Assembly: GCA_023260655.1 (NCBI GenBank)
Contig: JALQUU010000003.1
Coordinates: 20,354-84,353 of the forward strand
Source of the DNA: Paracoccaceae bacterium
GTDB taxonomy: Bacteria > Pseudomonadota > Alphaproteobacteria > Rhodobacterales > Rhodobacteraceae
Reading direction: 5' to 3'
DNA length: 64,000 bases
The notes below the pieces were generated by a model that did no database searches, had not been told where the DNA came from, and saw only the letters and a program-made list of their open reading frames with translations. A program made the translations under genes and the position numbers. Shown here in pieces: positions 29,317 to 37,400 of this stretch (position 1 is the stretch's first letter; each line of letters opens with the position of its first letter).

Positions 29317-30099
29317 ATGCGAATTCTGATTACCAATGACGATGGCATCAACGCACCCGGTCTGATCGTCCTGCACAAAATCGCCACCGAACTTGCTGGG
29401 CCCAATGGCGAGGTCTGGACAGTTGCTCCCGCCTTCGAGCAATCCGGTGTTGGCCATTGCATCAGCTACACCCATCCCATGATGGTCGCCAAGTTGGACG
29501 AGCGCCGCTTTGCCGCCGAGGGAAGCCCTGCGGATTGCGTGCTGGCTGGGCTGCATGACGTGATGAAAGAAACGCCCCCCGATCTCGTGCTCTCCGGTGT
29601 GAACCGCGGAAATAACTCGGCTGAAAACGCGCTCTATTCCGGCACGCTCGGCGGAGCGATGGAAGCGGCGCTGCAGGGCATTCCAGCCATTGCGCTCTCG
29701 CAATATCTCGGTCCGAACAATTACCAGATCGATAACCCCTTCGAGGCCGCCGAGGTCCATGGTGCGGAACTCATCCGGAAGCTCCTGCCCTCACTTCTCG
29801 CGGACCGGCAGGATTACCGCTTGTTTTACAACGTCAATTTCCCGCCCGAGCCTGCAGATCGCGTGCGCGGCATCAAGGTCACCACGCAGGGTTTCCGCCG
29901 CCATACCCGTTTCTCAGTCGAGCCGCATCTCTCGCCCTCGGGCCGCCGTTTCCTCTGGATCAAGGGTGGCGAGCAGCATCGCCCCACCGAACCCGGCTCT
30001 GACGCCCATGCCAATCTCGACGGCTATATCTCCGTCACACCGATGCGGGCCGATCTCACCGACCACACGCTTCTGGAGGAGCTTCGCGCCATAGAATGA
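29317..30099 (+). CDS. surE: 5'/3'-nucleotidase SurE
   Basis: 260 residues. [11 protein letters not shown] holds the metal-binding Asp pair (residues 8-9), and SGVNRGNN carries the conserved Asn. Acts on nucleoside monophosphates and exopolyphosphate. Start after GCAGGAGGGC. It heads the classical surE-pcm-nlpD series, overlapping pcm by four bases. Confidence 0.95.
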   Translation: MRILITNDDGINAPGLIVLHKIATELAGPNGEVWTVAPAFEQSGVGHCISYTHPMMVAKLDERRFAAEGSPADCVLAGLHDVMKETPPDLVLSGVNRGNNSAENALYSGTLGGAMEAALQGIPAIALSQYLGPNNYQIDNPFEAAEVHGAELIRKLLPSLLADRQDYRLFYNVNFPPEPADRVRGIKVTTQGFRRHTRFSVEPHLSPSGRRFLWIKGGEQHRPTEPGSDAHANLDGYISVTPMRADLTDHTLLEELRAIE

Positions 30100-30743
30100 G
30101 CCCCGAGGACGCAGAGCGCAAAATGCAATTCCTCTTCGCACTCCGCTCCCGCGGCGTGACGGATGCCCGCGTTCTCGGTGCCATGGAAAAGATCGATCGC
30201 GGCCCCTTCGTGCGCGGTCTTTTCGCGGAACGCGCCTATGACGACACCCCCCTGCCCATCGCCTGCGGGCAAACGATTTCCCAGCCTTCCGTCGTCGGCC
30301 TCATGACGCAAGCCCTCGAGGTTTCCCCACGTGACAAGGTGCTCGAAGTGGGCACAGGCTCGGGCTATCAGGCGGCAGTTTTGTCGCAACTGGCTCGTCG
30401 CGTTTACACCGTTGATCGCCATCCCCGCCTCGTCCGCGAAGCCCGCGTGCTCTTCGATGAGTTGGGCCTGACCAACATCACCTCCCTCACCGCAGACGGT
30501 TGCTTCGGCCTCTCCGAACAGGCCCCGTTCGACCGTATCCTCGTCACTGCCGCCGCCGAAGATCCGCCCGGCCCCCTCCTCGCACAGCTCAAGGAAGGCG
30601 GCATCATGGTGCTGCCCGTCGGGCAAAGTGACACCGTCCAGCACCTGATCCGTGTCCGCCGGACCGCCAGCGGCTTCGATTATGACGAGCTCCGTCCCGT
30701 CCGTTTCGTGCCGCTTGTCGAAGGCGTGGCGCGCGAAACGTGA
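30096..30743 (+). CDS. pcm: Protein-L-isoaspartate O-methyltransferase
   Basis: 215 residues. [17 protein letters not shown] is the PIMT substrate motif and [15 protein letters not shown] the SAM-binding loop. [13 protein letters not shown] is the third motif. It repairs isoaspartyl residues in damaged proteins. ATG overlaps the surE stop by four bases, so the two are coupled. Full length for the family. Confidence 0.95.
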   Translation: MSPEDAERKMQFLFALRSRGVTDARVLGAMEKIDRGPFVRGLFAERAYDDTPLPIACGQTISQPSVVGLMTQALEVSPRDKVLEVGTGSGYQAAVLSQLARRVYTVDRHPRLVREARVLFDELGLTNITSLTADGCFGLSEQAPFDRILVTAAAEDPPGPLLAQLKEGGIMVLPVGQSDTVQHLIRVRRTASGFDYDELRPVRFVPLVEGVARET

Positions 30744-30832
30744 CAACCCCTTTAAAACCCGTTATTCTGAACTCAAATTGGCTCAAAGCCTAAAGCTCCG
30801 GGTACACGGGGCAAAAAAGAGGATATCGAGAG

Positions 30833-32020
30833 ATGACATTCCGCACCGGACGTATCGCGCCGCCCGCGCTCACGGCAGCCATGCTTGTTCTTGTCGCAGG
30901 CTGCACCAAGCCTCTGGATTTCGATCTGCGCGGCAATTTCGGCAATGCGCTCACCACATCCGAGGCCGCTCGCAATGCCACGGCAGCACGCCCTGCGCCT
31001 GACGCGCGCGGCGTCATCTCCTACCCCGGCTATCAGGTGGTCGTGGCGCGCCGCGGCGACACGGTGCAATCCGCTGCGGCCCGCGTCGGCGTTGATGCCG
31101 GCGAGTTGGCGCGCTTCAACGGCATCCAGTCCGGTGACGACCTCCGCGAAGGGGAAGTTCTCGCCCTGCCGAAGCGGATCGCCGAAATCACCCCTGCCGG
31201 GCAAACCGCAGCCCAACCGGGTTCGGTTGACATCACGACGCTGGCTTCCGGCGCGATCGACCGCGCTGGCCCCTCGGTGCAAACCTCTACCCTGCCCCCC
31301 GCCACCCAAACGGCCGCTGCAGCTCCCGCCGCCATCGAACCGATCCGCCACAAGGTGCAGCGCGGTGAAACCACCTATACCGTCGCCCGGCTCTACAACG
31401 TTCCGGTGCGCGGCCTTGCCGAATGGAACGGTCTCGGCCCCGATTTCGCGATCCGCGAAGGCCAGTATCTCCTGATCCCGATCGCGAACCAGCCAGCGCC
31501 CGCAACGGCGGCAGCCACCACCGCGCCCGGCCAAGGCTCGCCAACACCTGTTCCGCCCTCCGCCACCCAGCCGCTGCCGCAGGAAAAAACCGCGGCCGCG
31601 GCCGCTGCACAGGCCGCGCCCACCACCGCACCAAACCTCGGCAAAACCCAGACCGCCGCCAGCGCGGGCGGGGGTAAAATGGCCATGCCGCTCAACGGCA
31701 AGATTATCCGTGACTACAAGAAGGGCACCAACGAAGGCATCGACATTCAGGCCGCCTCCGGCTCGCCCATCGTCGCCGCCGATGCTGGCACCGTTGCCGC
31801 GATCACCGCAGACGCCGATCAGGTGCCAATCGTCGTGGTGAAACACGCAGGCAACCTCCTCAGCGTCTACGCGAATGTGGAAGGCATTACCGTCAAGAAA
31901 GGCGATAGCGTCTCGCGCGGCCAGACCATCGCGAAGGTCCGCTCGGGGGCTTCCAACTACCTGCATTTCGAAGTGCGCAAAGGCTTCGACAGCGTCGACC
32001 CGAATCCCTACCTGCGCTGA
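30833..32020 (+). CDS. nlpD: NlpD-like LysM/LytM lipoprotein
   Basis: 395 residues. Signal peptide with lipobox LVAGC (Cys near 24). Two LysM peptidoglycan-binding domains, about residues 66-115 and 168-215 (VQRGETTYTVARLYNVP). An Ala/Pro/Thr-rich linker (about 222-283) follows. The C-terminal LytM domain (285-390) has degenerate zinc ligands: NEGIDI instead of HxGxD and YLHFE instead of HLHFE. It is thus unlikely to cut peptidoglycan itself and better fits an amidase activator. Third gene of surE-pcm-nlpD, followed by a strong terminator. Confidence 0.85.
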   Translation: MTFRTGRIAPPALTAAMLVLVAGCTKPLDFDLRGNFGNALTTSEAARNATAARPAPDARGVISYPGYQVVVARRGDTVQSAAARVGVDAGELARFNGIQSGDDLREGEVLALPKRIAEITPAGQTAAQPGSVDITTLASGAIDRAGPSVQTSTLPPATQTAAAAPAAIEPIRHKVQRGETTYTVARLYNVPVRGLAEWNGLGPDFAIREGQYLLIPIANQPAPATAAATTAPGQGSPTPVPPSATQPLPQEKTAAAAAAQAAPTTAPNLGKTQTAASAGGGKMAMPLNGKIIRDYKKGTNEGIDIQAASGSPIVAADAGTVAAITADADQVPIVVVKHAGNLLSVYANVEGITVKKGDSVSRGQTIAKVRSGASNYLHFEVRKGFDSVDPNPYLR

Positions 32021-32032
32021 ACGCCACCGAAC

Positions 32033-32060
32033 AAAAAAGCGCCCCTCGGGGTGCTTTTTT
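32033..32060. terminator. Bidirectional intrinsic terminator
   Basis: AAAAAAGC-G-CCCC and GGGG-T-GCTTTTTT (32033-32060) form a strong hairpin with T-tracts in both directions. It lies 13 bp past the nlpD-type gene and serves the convergent pair. Confidence 0.9.
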
Positions 32061-32073
32061 CGTTTGAAGGCCT

Positions 32074-32177
32074 TAGAGCATTTCGAGAAAAAGTTGATAG
32101 ACTTTTTCGCTTAGGAAATGCGGCAAGTCAAAAGCTTAAAGCGTTTCGCTGTTTCAACAAAACAGCGAAACGCTTTA
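32074..32177. repeat. 104-bp RIME-like palindromic element, copy 1
   Basis: Two adjoining hairpins. The first pairs GCATTTC/GAAATGC with an inner GAAAAAGT/ACTTTTTC. The second pairs AAAGCGTTTCGCTGTTT with its perfect complement around CAACA. The right end TTTA supplies the minus-strand TAA stop (32175-32177) of the DUF815 ATPase gene. A 104-bp relative lies at 43428-43531. Confidence 0.8.
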
Positions 32178-33017
32178 GATCCGGACGCCCTTGCGCCCAG
32201 CGAGATCCGTGAAGAACTGCCACGCAACGCGGCCCGAACGGCTCCCCCGCGTGGCCTGCCATTCGATGGCCTCCGCCCGCATTTCCTCGTCCCCGATCGC
32301 CACACCATAAGCATCGCAATAACCCCGGATCATCGCCAGATACTGGTCCTGATCGCAGGGATGGAACCCGAGCCAAAGGCCGAAACGATCCGAGAGGGAA
32401 ACCTTCTCCTCCACCGCTTCCCCGGGATTGATCGCCGAAGACCGCTCGTTCTCGATCATATCGCGTGGCATCAGGTGGCGACGGTTCGATGTGGCATAGA
32501 ACAGCACATTATCCGGCCGCCCTTCGATCCCGCCATCCAGAACCGCTTTCAAGCTCTTGTAATGCTGGTCGTCATGGCTGAACGAAAGGTCATCGCAGAA
32601 GAGCAGGAACCGCTCGTCAGGCGCCGCCCGCAACAGGTTCAAGAGCCGCGCCACCGAGGGCAAATCCTCGCGCTGCAACTCGATGATCTTCAGGCCCAGC
32701 CCTTGGCGGCGCACTTCGCCATGCACGGCCTTCACAAGGCTCGACTTGCCCATGCCCCGCGCGCCCCAAAGCAGTGCGTTATTCGCAGGCATGCCGCGCG
32801 CAAACTGCAGCGTGTTCGACAGAAGCGTATCGCGCGAGCGATCGACCCCGATCAACAGCCCGATATCCACCCGCGAGACCTTCGTAACAGGCTCCAAGCG
32901 ATCGGGGCTCGTGTGCCAGACAAAGGCATCCGCCGACGTGAAATCCGGCGCAGCCATCGGCGCCGGGGCCATCCGCTCAAGCGCGGCGGCGATCCGGTTC
33001 AACTCGGCTTCGCTCAT
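32175..33017 (-). CDS. DUF815 AAA-type ATPase
   Basis: 280 residues. Walker A GARGMGKSSLVKA (about residue 85) and a Walker-B-like LLFCDDLSF are clear, with a sensor-1-like ATSNRRHLMP. DUF815 ATPases are widespread in alphaproteobacteria with no settled role. It overlaps tatC by four bases and is the last gene of a tatABC series. Its stop codon is inside a repeat element. Whether it assists the Tat system is unknown. Confidence 0.88.
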   Translation of the reverse strand: MSEAELNRIAAALERMAPAPMAAPDFTSADAFVWHTSPDRLEPVTKVSRVDIGLLIGVDRSRDTLLSNTLQFARGMPANNALLWGARGMGKSSLVKAVHGEVRRQGLGLKIIELQREDLPSVARLLNLLRAAPDERFLLFCDDLSFSHDDQHYKSLKAVLDGGIEGRPDNVLFYATSNRRHLMPRDMIENERSSAINPGEAVEEKVSLSDRFGLWLGFHPCDQDQYLAMIRGYCDAYGVAIGDEEMRAEAIEWQATRGSRSGRVAWQFFTDLAGRKGVRI

Positions 33018-34027
33018 GCCTTGCCATCCTTCTCGGCAGCTTCCTTGGCCAAATCCTCGTCGAACTCGCGGACAAGCAGGTCGTCGAATTCCTCTTCCGG
33101 ATCGGCGGCCTTGGCGGCAGCAGGCGCATCCGCCTCGTCTTCATCGTCGTAATAGCCCTCGGCCCGCAACCGCGCCTCGCGCTTATTCTCGACGATCCGG
33201 ACCAGCCAGATCGAAATCTCGTAAAGACCGTAAACCACCACAAAGAGAATCAACTGCGTCGTAACATCCGGCGGAGTCACGATGGCGGCAAGGATGAGAA
33301 TGCCGACGATGGCGTATTTCCGCACCGCACCCAGCCCTTCGGCGCTCACCAAACCCGCCTTGCCCATCAGGGTCAAAAGCACGGGAAGCTGGAAGCACAT
33401 GCCGAAAGCGAGGATGAATTTCAGCGTGATATCAAGGCTTTCGTTCACCTTACCGAAGAAGGTGATCTTGATGCCCTCATTCGTGGTCGGCACAACGGCA
33501 GCCCCATCGGGGATCGCAGCACCCGACGCTTCACCCGCACGGCTCAAGAGGTTCGCGAAGATCGACGACACATCGGCGAAGCCCAGGAAAAAAGCCATCG
33601 CCAGCGGCGTCACCACGAAATGCGCAAAAGACGCGCCCAGCATGAACATAAAGGGCGAGGCGATCAGGAATGGCAGGAACGCGCCCTTCTCCGAGCGGTA
33701 AAGCCCCGGTGCCACAAAGCGCCAGAGCTGGTAGGAAATCATCGGAAACGCCAAGGCGAAGCCGAAGACCATCGAAATCCGGAAGAGCGTGAACAGGTAT
33801 TCCTGCGGGCTCGTGTATTGCATTGTAGGCGACGGATCGCCCAGCGCACGCAGCGTTGCCTCGATGGGGCCCAGCAAGAATTGCAGGATCGGTTCGGCCA
33901 CCAAGAAAGCCAGGACCATACCGACGATGAACGCCATCACAGCGTTGATCAGCCGCGTTCTCAGCTCCGCAAGATGCTCGATCAGCGGGGCGCTGGAATC
34001 CTCCAGATCGTCTTTGCCACGTGTCAT
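33014..34027 (-). CDS. tatC: Sec-independent translocase subunit TatC
   Basis: 337 residues with six membrane segments. The N-terminal [20 protein letters not shown] is the TatC signature (conserved Glu-Leu-Arg), and [20 protein letters not shown] follows. The last 60 residues are a highly charged extension ([14 protein letters not shown] and onward) beyond the usual 250-280 residues. TatC recognises twin-arginine signals. Overlaps tatB by four bases and the DUF815 gene by four. Confidence 0.95.
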   Translation of the reverse strand: MTRGKDDLEDSSAPLIEHLAELRTRLINAVMAFIVGMVLAFLVAEPILQFLLGPIEATLRALGDPSPTMQYTSPQEYLFTLFRISMVFGFALAFPMISYQLWRFVAPGLYRSEKGAFLPFLIASPFMFMLGASFAHFVVTPLAMAFFLGFADVSSIFANLLSRAGEASGAAIPDGAAVVPTTNEGIKITFFGKVNESLDITLKFILAFGMCFQLPVLLTLMGKAGLVSAEGLGAVRKYAIVGILILAAIVTPPDVTTQLILFVVVYGLYEISIWLVRIVENKREARLRAEGYYDDEDEADAPAAAKAADPEEEFDDLLVREFDEDLAKEAAEKDGKA

Positions 34028-34494
34028 GTAGTGCTGTCCCCAGAGGCAGGCTTGGGTGCCGGATCGGCAGCGGCAATCGCGCCGGGATCATCGCCCGCCG
34101 AATTGGCGGCCGCAGCCTCCGCCTCGGCTTTCTTTTTCAACGCATGCTGCGCCGTGGCCTCGTGGATCTTCCGTGTAGCCTCGGCCCGATCTTCCGCGAG
34201 CTTCGCGGTTTCCGATCCGGGCTGCCATTTACGGAAGCTCTCCGTCGCCTCGTTCAGCTTGTCGAGCCCCATCTTCTTGGGGTCTGTGGCGGCTTTGAGA
34301 GAGGTGGTCACGTCTTTGACGCCCGCCTCGTCCGCCGCCTGATCCATTGCCCGGCTGAATTCCCGCGCCATCCCGCGCGCCTTGCCCATAAACTGCCCCG
34401 CCTTGCGGAACAGAATGGGCAAATCTTTCGGCCCCACCACGATCAACGCGACGATGCCGATGAGCAGAAGCTCGCTCCAGCCGATATCGAGCAT
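34024..34494 (-). CDS. tatB: Sec-independent translocase subunit TatB
   Basis: 156 residues. [20 protein letters not shown] is the N-terminal membrane helix with the conserved Glu-8. An amphipathic helix follows ([19 protein letters not shown]), then a long charged region with Ala/Glu-rich coiled coil and a Pro/Ala tail. It forms the receptor complex with TatC. Start 5 bp after tatA. Confidence 0.93.
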   Translation of the reverse strand: MLDIGWSELLLIGIVALIVVGPKDLPILFRKAGQFMGKARGMAREFSRAMDQAADEAGVKDVTTSLKAATDPKKMGLDKLNEATESFRKWQPGSETAKLAEDRAEATRKIHEATAQHALKKKAEAEAAAANSAGDDPGAIAAADPAPKPASGDSTT

Positions 34495-34499
34495 TGGAC

Positions 34500-34712
34500 T
34501 TACGCCTTGTCCTTCTCGGTTTCAGGCGTCACATCGCGCGCCGCAGCCGCGTTGTCCTCGATCTCCTTGGAGCCTTCCGACACGCCTTTCTTGAAGGCGG
34601 TGATGCCCTTGCCGACTTCGCCCATCAGCGAGCTGATCTTGCCGCGTCCGAAGAGCACCAGCACCACAACGGCGATGAGAAGAAGGCCCGGAAGGCCGAT
34701 ATTGTTGAGCAT
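34500..34712 (-). CDS. tatA: Sec-independent translocase subunit TatA
   Basis: 70 residues, typical length. [20 protein letters not shown] is the membrane helix, [16 protein letters not shown] the hinge with conserved Phe-Gly and amphipathic helix. The ATG at 34712 is favoured; an upstream in-frame start would add 15 residues not seen in TatA proteins. It heads the tatA-tatB-tatC-DUF815 operon and polymerises into the protein-conducting element. Confidence 0.94.
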   Translation of the reverse strand: MLNNIGLPGLLLIAVVVLVLFGRGKISSLMGEVGKGITAFKKGVSEGSKEIEDNAAAARDVTPETEKDKA

Positions 34713-34910
34713 AGCTTTTCTCCCTGTCCGGTCCCGCGCGATGAAGCTGCGGGCCATCCGTATTCATGCCGTTCCTATGTAATGGGTCGCGGAAGGCGTT
34801 AAAAGGCTCAAAGGCGCTCAAGCCCGCGTTTTTTCGGCGCATGCTAGTGCAATACAGGCGGAACGGCGCCGCATTCCCTCGAAAGCTGGCTTTGCCTCTA
34901 CCGTCGGATG

Positions 34911-34943
34911 CCTCCGGCGGGGATATTTTTCAAAGCGAAATGA
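34911..34943 (+). repeat. GGGATATTT-type intergenic repeat, copy 4
   Basis: CCTCCGGCGGGGATATTT then TTCAAAGCGAAATGA, ending at the base before the stop of the epoxide-hydrolase-like gene (34944-34946). The left arm CCTCCGGCGG is like copy 1, the tail like copy 5. Confidence 0.7.
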
Positions 34944-35819
34944 TTAGAGGAAGGCTTTGATCGCCGCCGCAACGCGATCCGGGGCTTGGTGCAAGAGCCA
35001 GTGATCGGTGCCGGGGATTGAAAGCCGTGTCAGATCGGGCACGTAGTCTTCCAGATCATCGGCGGCTTCCGGCAAAAGCGCGCGGTCACCTTCGCCCCAG
35101 ATCAGAAGATGCGGGCAAGCGATACGCATCCGGCTCGGGTTCGGGGCGGGCAGGTCGCGGATCGGTTGGCCGGGCTTTGCCACTTGCACGGGCGAAGCCC
35201 GGTACCAATTGACCATGCCTTGCAGCCGCCCGGGGCGGGACCATTCGGTTCTGTAAGCCTCCAGCCTGTCGCCGCTGATCCAAGCCATATCCATATTGGC
35301 CGAGAACAAGGCGCGCAGTTTGGCAAAGCCATCGGCCGCCAGAAGATCCTCCGAGCCGTCGCGCCGGAGCCAGTCGATATATTGCGAGGCTGCCGATTGC
35401 GCGCCTCCTGCCGCCAGGGCCCGCTGGAACGGGCCGGGATGCACCCCGTTCAGCACTACGAGTTTCGCCACAAGTTCAGGGCGCAGGATCGCCAAGCCAT
35501 AGGCAATCGCCGCCCCCCAGTCATGCCCGACTACCGCAATCGGCCCCTTCCCCAGCGCTTCGATCAGGCGCGCCATATCGGCGACGAGCCGCGAGGGGGC
35601 GTAGTGTTCTTTGCCTAGCGGCGCAGAGCTTTGCCCATAGCCGCGCTGATCCGGCGCGATGCAGCGGAACTGGCCCTGAAGCGCTTCCGCGACCTCAGTC
35701 CAAGCGCCCGAATATTCCGGAAACCCGTGCAAGAACAGCACGGGCGGCAAGTCTTGCGCCCCCCAAGCCAAAGCGTGGAAGCGCTCGCCCTCTAGTTCAA
35801 ACCATAAAGACTCTGCCAT
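34944..35819 (-). CDS. Alpha/beta hydrolase, epoxide hydrolase-like
   Basis: 291 residues. HGFPEYSGAW is the HGxP oxyanion motif, GHDWGAAIAYG has the Asp nucleophile of epoxide hydrolases and haloalkane dehalogenases, MVNWYRASP holds a possible cap-domain Tyr, and GTDHWLLHQAPD the catalytic His. The Asp nucleophile argues for epoxide hydrolase rather than esterase. Start at 35819 (MAESLWFELEG). Monocistronic, divergent from ppk2. Confidence 0.88.
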   Translation of the reverse strand: MAESLWFELEGERFHALAWGAQDLPPVLFLHGFPEYSGAWTEVAEALQGQFRCIAPDQRGYGQSSAPLGKEHYAPSRLVADMARLIEALGKGPIAVVGHDWGAAIAYGLAILRPELVAKLVVLNGVHPGPFQRALAAGGAQSAASQYIDWLRRDGSEDLLAADGFAKLRALFSANMDMAWISGDRLEAYRTEWSRPGRLQGMVNWYRASPVQVAKPGQPIRDLPAPNPSRMRIACPHLLIWGEGDRALLPEAADDLEDYVPDLTRLSIPGTDHWLLHQAPDRVAAAIKAFL

Positions 35820-35956
35820 ACCCGATCCTCCCCACCCCATCGGACCTCGGGCAGCCCCAACAATCAAGCCCGGAAAACACGCTCTGATTTGACCCCCGTC
35901 AAGGAAATGGCCCGCAAGTTGCATTATCCTGTCGGGACATGAAAAAGGAGAAATGC

Positions 35957-36886
35957 ATGGCCGATGCCCCCGAGATGTCCCCCGCCGTGGCTGAGGCCCC
36001 AGCCAATACGCCTGCGCCGAAGAAGCGGAGCCGTCCCAAGCCTGTGGATGAACAGGTGCGCCAAGCGTTCGAAAGCGGCGAATACCCCTACGCCGACCGG
36101 ATGTCGCGCACGGTTTACGAGCACCAGAAGGCCAAATTGCAGGCCGAATTGCTCAAGGTGCAGATATGGGCGCAGGACACCGGGCAGAAATTCGTGATCC
36201 TCTTCGAAGGGCGCGATGCGGCGGGAAAAGGCGGCACGATCAAGCGTTTCATGGAGCATCTCAACCCCCGCTTCGCCCGCGTGGTGGCGCTGAACAAGCC
36301 CTCCGAATTGGAGCGCGGCCAATGGTATTACCAACGATATATCGAGCACCTGCCCACCGCAGGCAAAATGGTGTTCTACGACCGCTCCTGGTACAACCGC
36401 GCTGGCGTCGAGCGGGTCATGGGGTTTTGCGAACCCACCGAATATCTCGAATTCATGCGCCAGACCCCCGAACTTGAACGCATGTTCACCCGTTCCGGCA
36501 TCAGGCTCTACAAATACTGGTTCTCGGTCACGCAGGGCGAGCAGCGCAGCCGCTTTTCCGCCCGAGCCACCGACCCCCTGAAACAGTGGAAGCTTTCGCC
36601 AATCGACAAAGCCTCGCTCAACAAATGGGCCGAGTATACCGAGGCCAAGGAGGCGATGTTTTTCTACACCGACATCGCCGATGCGCCCTGGACCGTCATC
36701 AAGTCAGACGACAAGAAGCGCGCACGCATTAATTGTATGCTGCATTTCCTGAATTCCATCGACTACCCCGGAAAGGACACGCATCTGGTGCATGCGCCAG
36801 ACCCGATGATCGTCAGCCGCGCAGCCCATGCGATCCACCGCTCCGAGCATATCCTTGGCGCAGAGCTTACCGAACCTACCCCCTGA
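35957..36886 (+). CDS. ppk2: Polyphosphate kinase 2
   Basis: 309 residues. Walker A GRDAAGKGG and Walker B FYDRSWYNRAGVERVMGF mark a one-domain PPK2, which transfers phosphate between polyphosphate and nucleotides (mainly GDP/ADP phosphorylation). A disordered Ala/Pro-rich N-terminus of about 35 residues precedes the domain. Start at 35957, since AAAAGGAG lies 6 bp upstream; an ATG at 35939 is possible. A second polyphosphate kinase (ppk1) and ppx lie 15 kb away. Confidence 0.94.
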   Translation: MADAPEMSPAVAEAPANTPAPKKRSRPKPVDEQVRQAFESGEYPYADRMSRTVYEHQKAKLQAELLKVQIWAQDTGQKFVILFEGRDAAGKGGTIKRFMEHLNPRFARVVALNKPSELERGQWYYQRYIEHLPTAGKMVFYDRSWYNRAGVERVMGFCEPTEYLEFMRQTPELERMFTRSGIRLYKYWFSVTQGEQRSRFSARATDPLKQWKLSPIDKASLNKWAEYTEAKEAMFFYTDIADAPWTVIKSDDKKRARINCMLHFLNSIDYPGKDTHLVHAPDPMIVSRAAHAIHRSEHILGAELTEPTP

Positions 36887-36892
36887 CAACCG

Positions 36893-36917
36893 AGCGCCAC
36901 CCAGGTGAGGTGGCGCT
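36893..36917. terminator. Hairpin after ppk2
   Basis: AGCGCCACC (36893-36901) pairs perfectly with GGTGGCGCT (36909-36917) around a 7-base loop, 6 bp past the ppk2 stop. No T-tract follows, so termination is possible but unproven. Confidence 0.5.
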
Positions 36918-36961
36918 GACACTCGCAGAGAAGTGCAGGAGATATCGTCAGAGAAATTTCC

Positions 36962-37132
36962 TCAAAACCCTGAATTATCGCGATTTTTTTCAATGCGACG
37001 CGCGATAGCCTGGCGTGATTTCTCTTCTCGAAAATCGGGCCAAAAGACATCTAGGAGCCAGTACCCGACAGCATCCAGAACAGCGACTTGGACACGTCTC
37101 CGTCTGGGTGGAAGTTCGAAATCATCGTACAT
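36962..37132 (-). CDS. 56-residue basic small protein
   Basis: MYDDFELPPRRRR begins a short protein with a hydrophobic centre (VAVLDAVGYWLLDVFWPDF) and a charged C-terminus (REEKSRQAIARRIEKNRD). A clear CAGGAG lies 7 bases before the ATG, and the codon composition is gene-like. I recognise no family; an amphipathic membrane-associated peptide is possible. It lies in an otherwise non-coding, relatively AT-rich gap between ppk2 and valS. Confidence 0.55.
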   Translation of the reverse strand: MYDDFELPPRRRRVQVAVLDAVGYWLLDVFWPDFREEKSRQAIARRIEKNRDNSGF

Positions 37133-37274
37133 TGACCACTCCTGACTCAACCTTAATACGACTAGGGCAAAAACCTGTTTAGGTGGGCGGGCGGTAAACC
37201 CAAACGAGTATACCTCTGCTTTCTTATACAACACTAACGAGCATTGTTCGCTCGAAAATCACCCTTACGAATAT

Positions 37275-37305
37275 TTGACTATGCAACGAATTTCTTTGAT
37301 ATGCT
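37275..37305 (+). promoter_or_regulatory. Candidate promoter of valS
   Basis: TTGACT at 37275-37280, then TGATAT at 37297-37302 (16-bp spacer) or TATGCT at 37300-37305 (19-bp spacer). About 95 bp before the valS start. Position and -35 match are good; the -10 choice is uncertain. Confidence 0.4.
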
Positions 37306-37400
37306 TTAGGTTAGGTAAAAAACTGGCCGTTTCGGGCGCTTCCCCTCAGGCGCGGCTTCCGGTAGAGGAGGCTCGATCAGAAAAAAAGGGCCCCATCGCG

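Noticed and set aside
37133..37400. T-box or other riboswitch before valS
   Set aside because: No T-box core sequence or specifier stem seen, and T-boxes are very rare in alphaproteobacteria.
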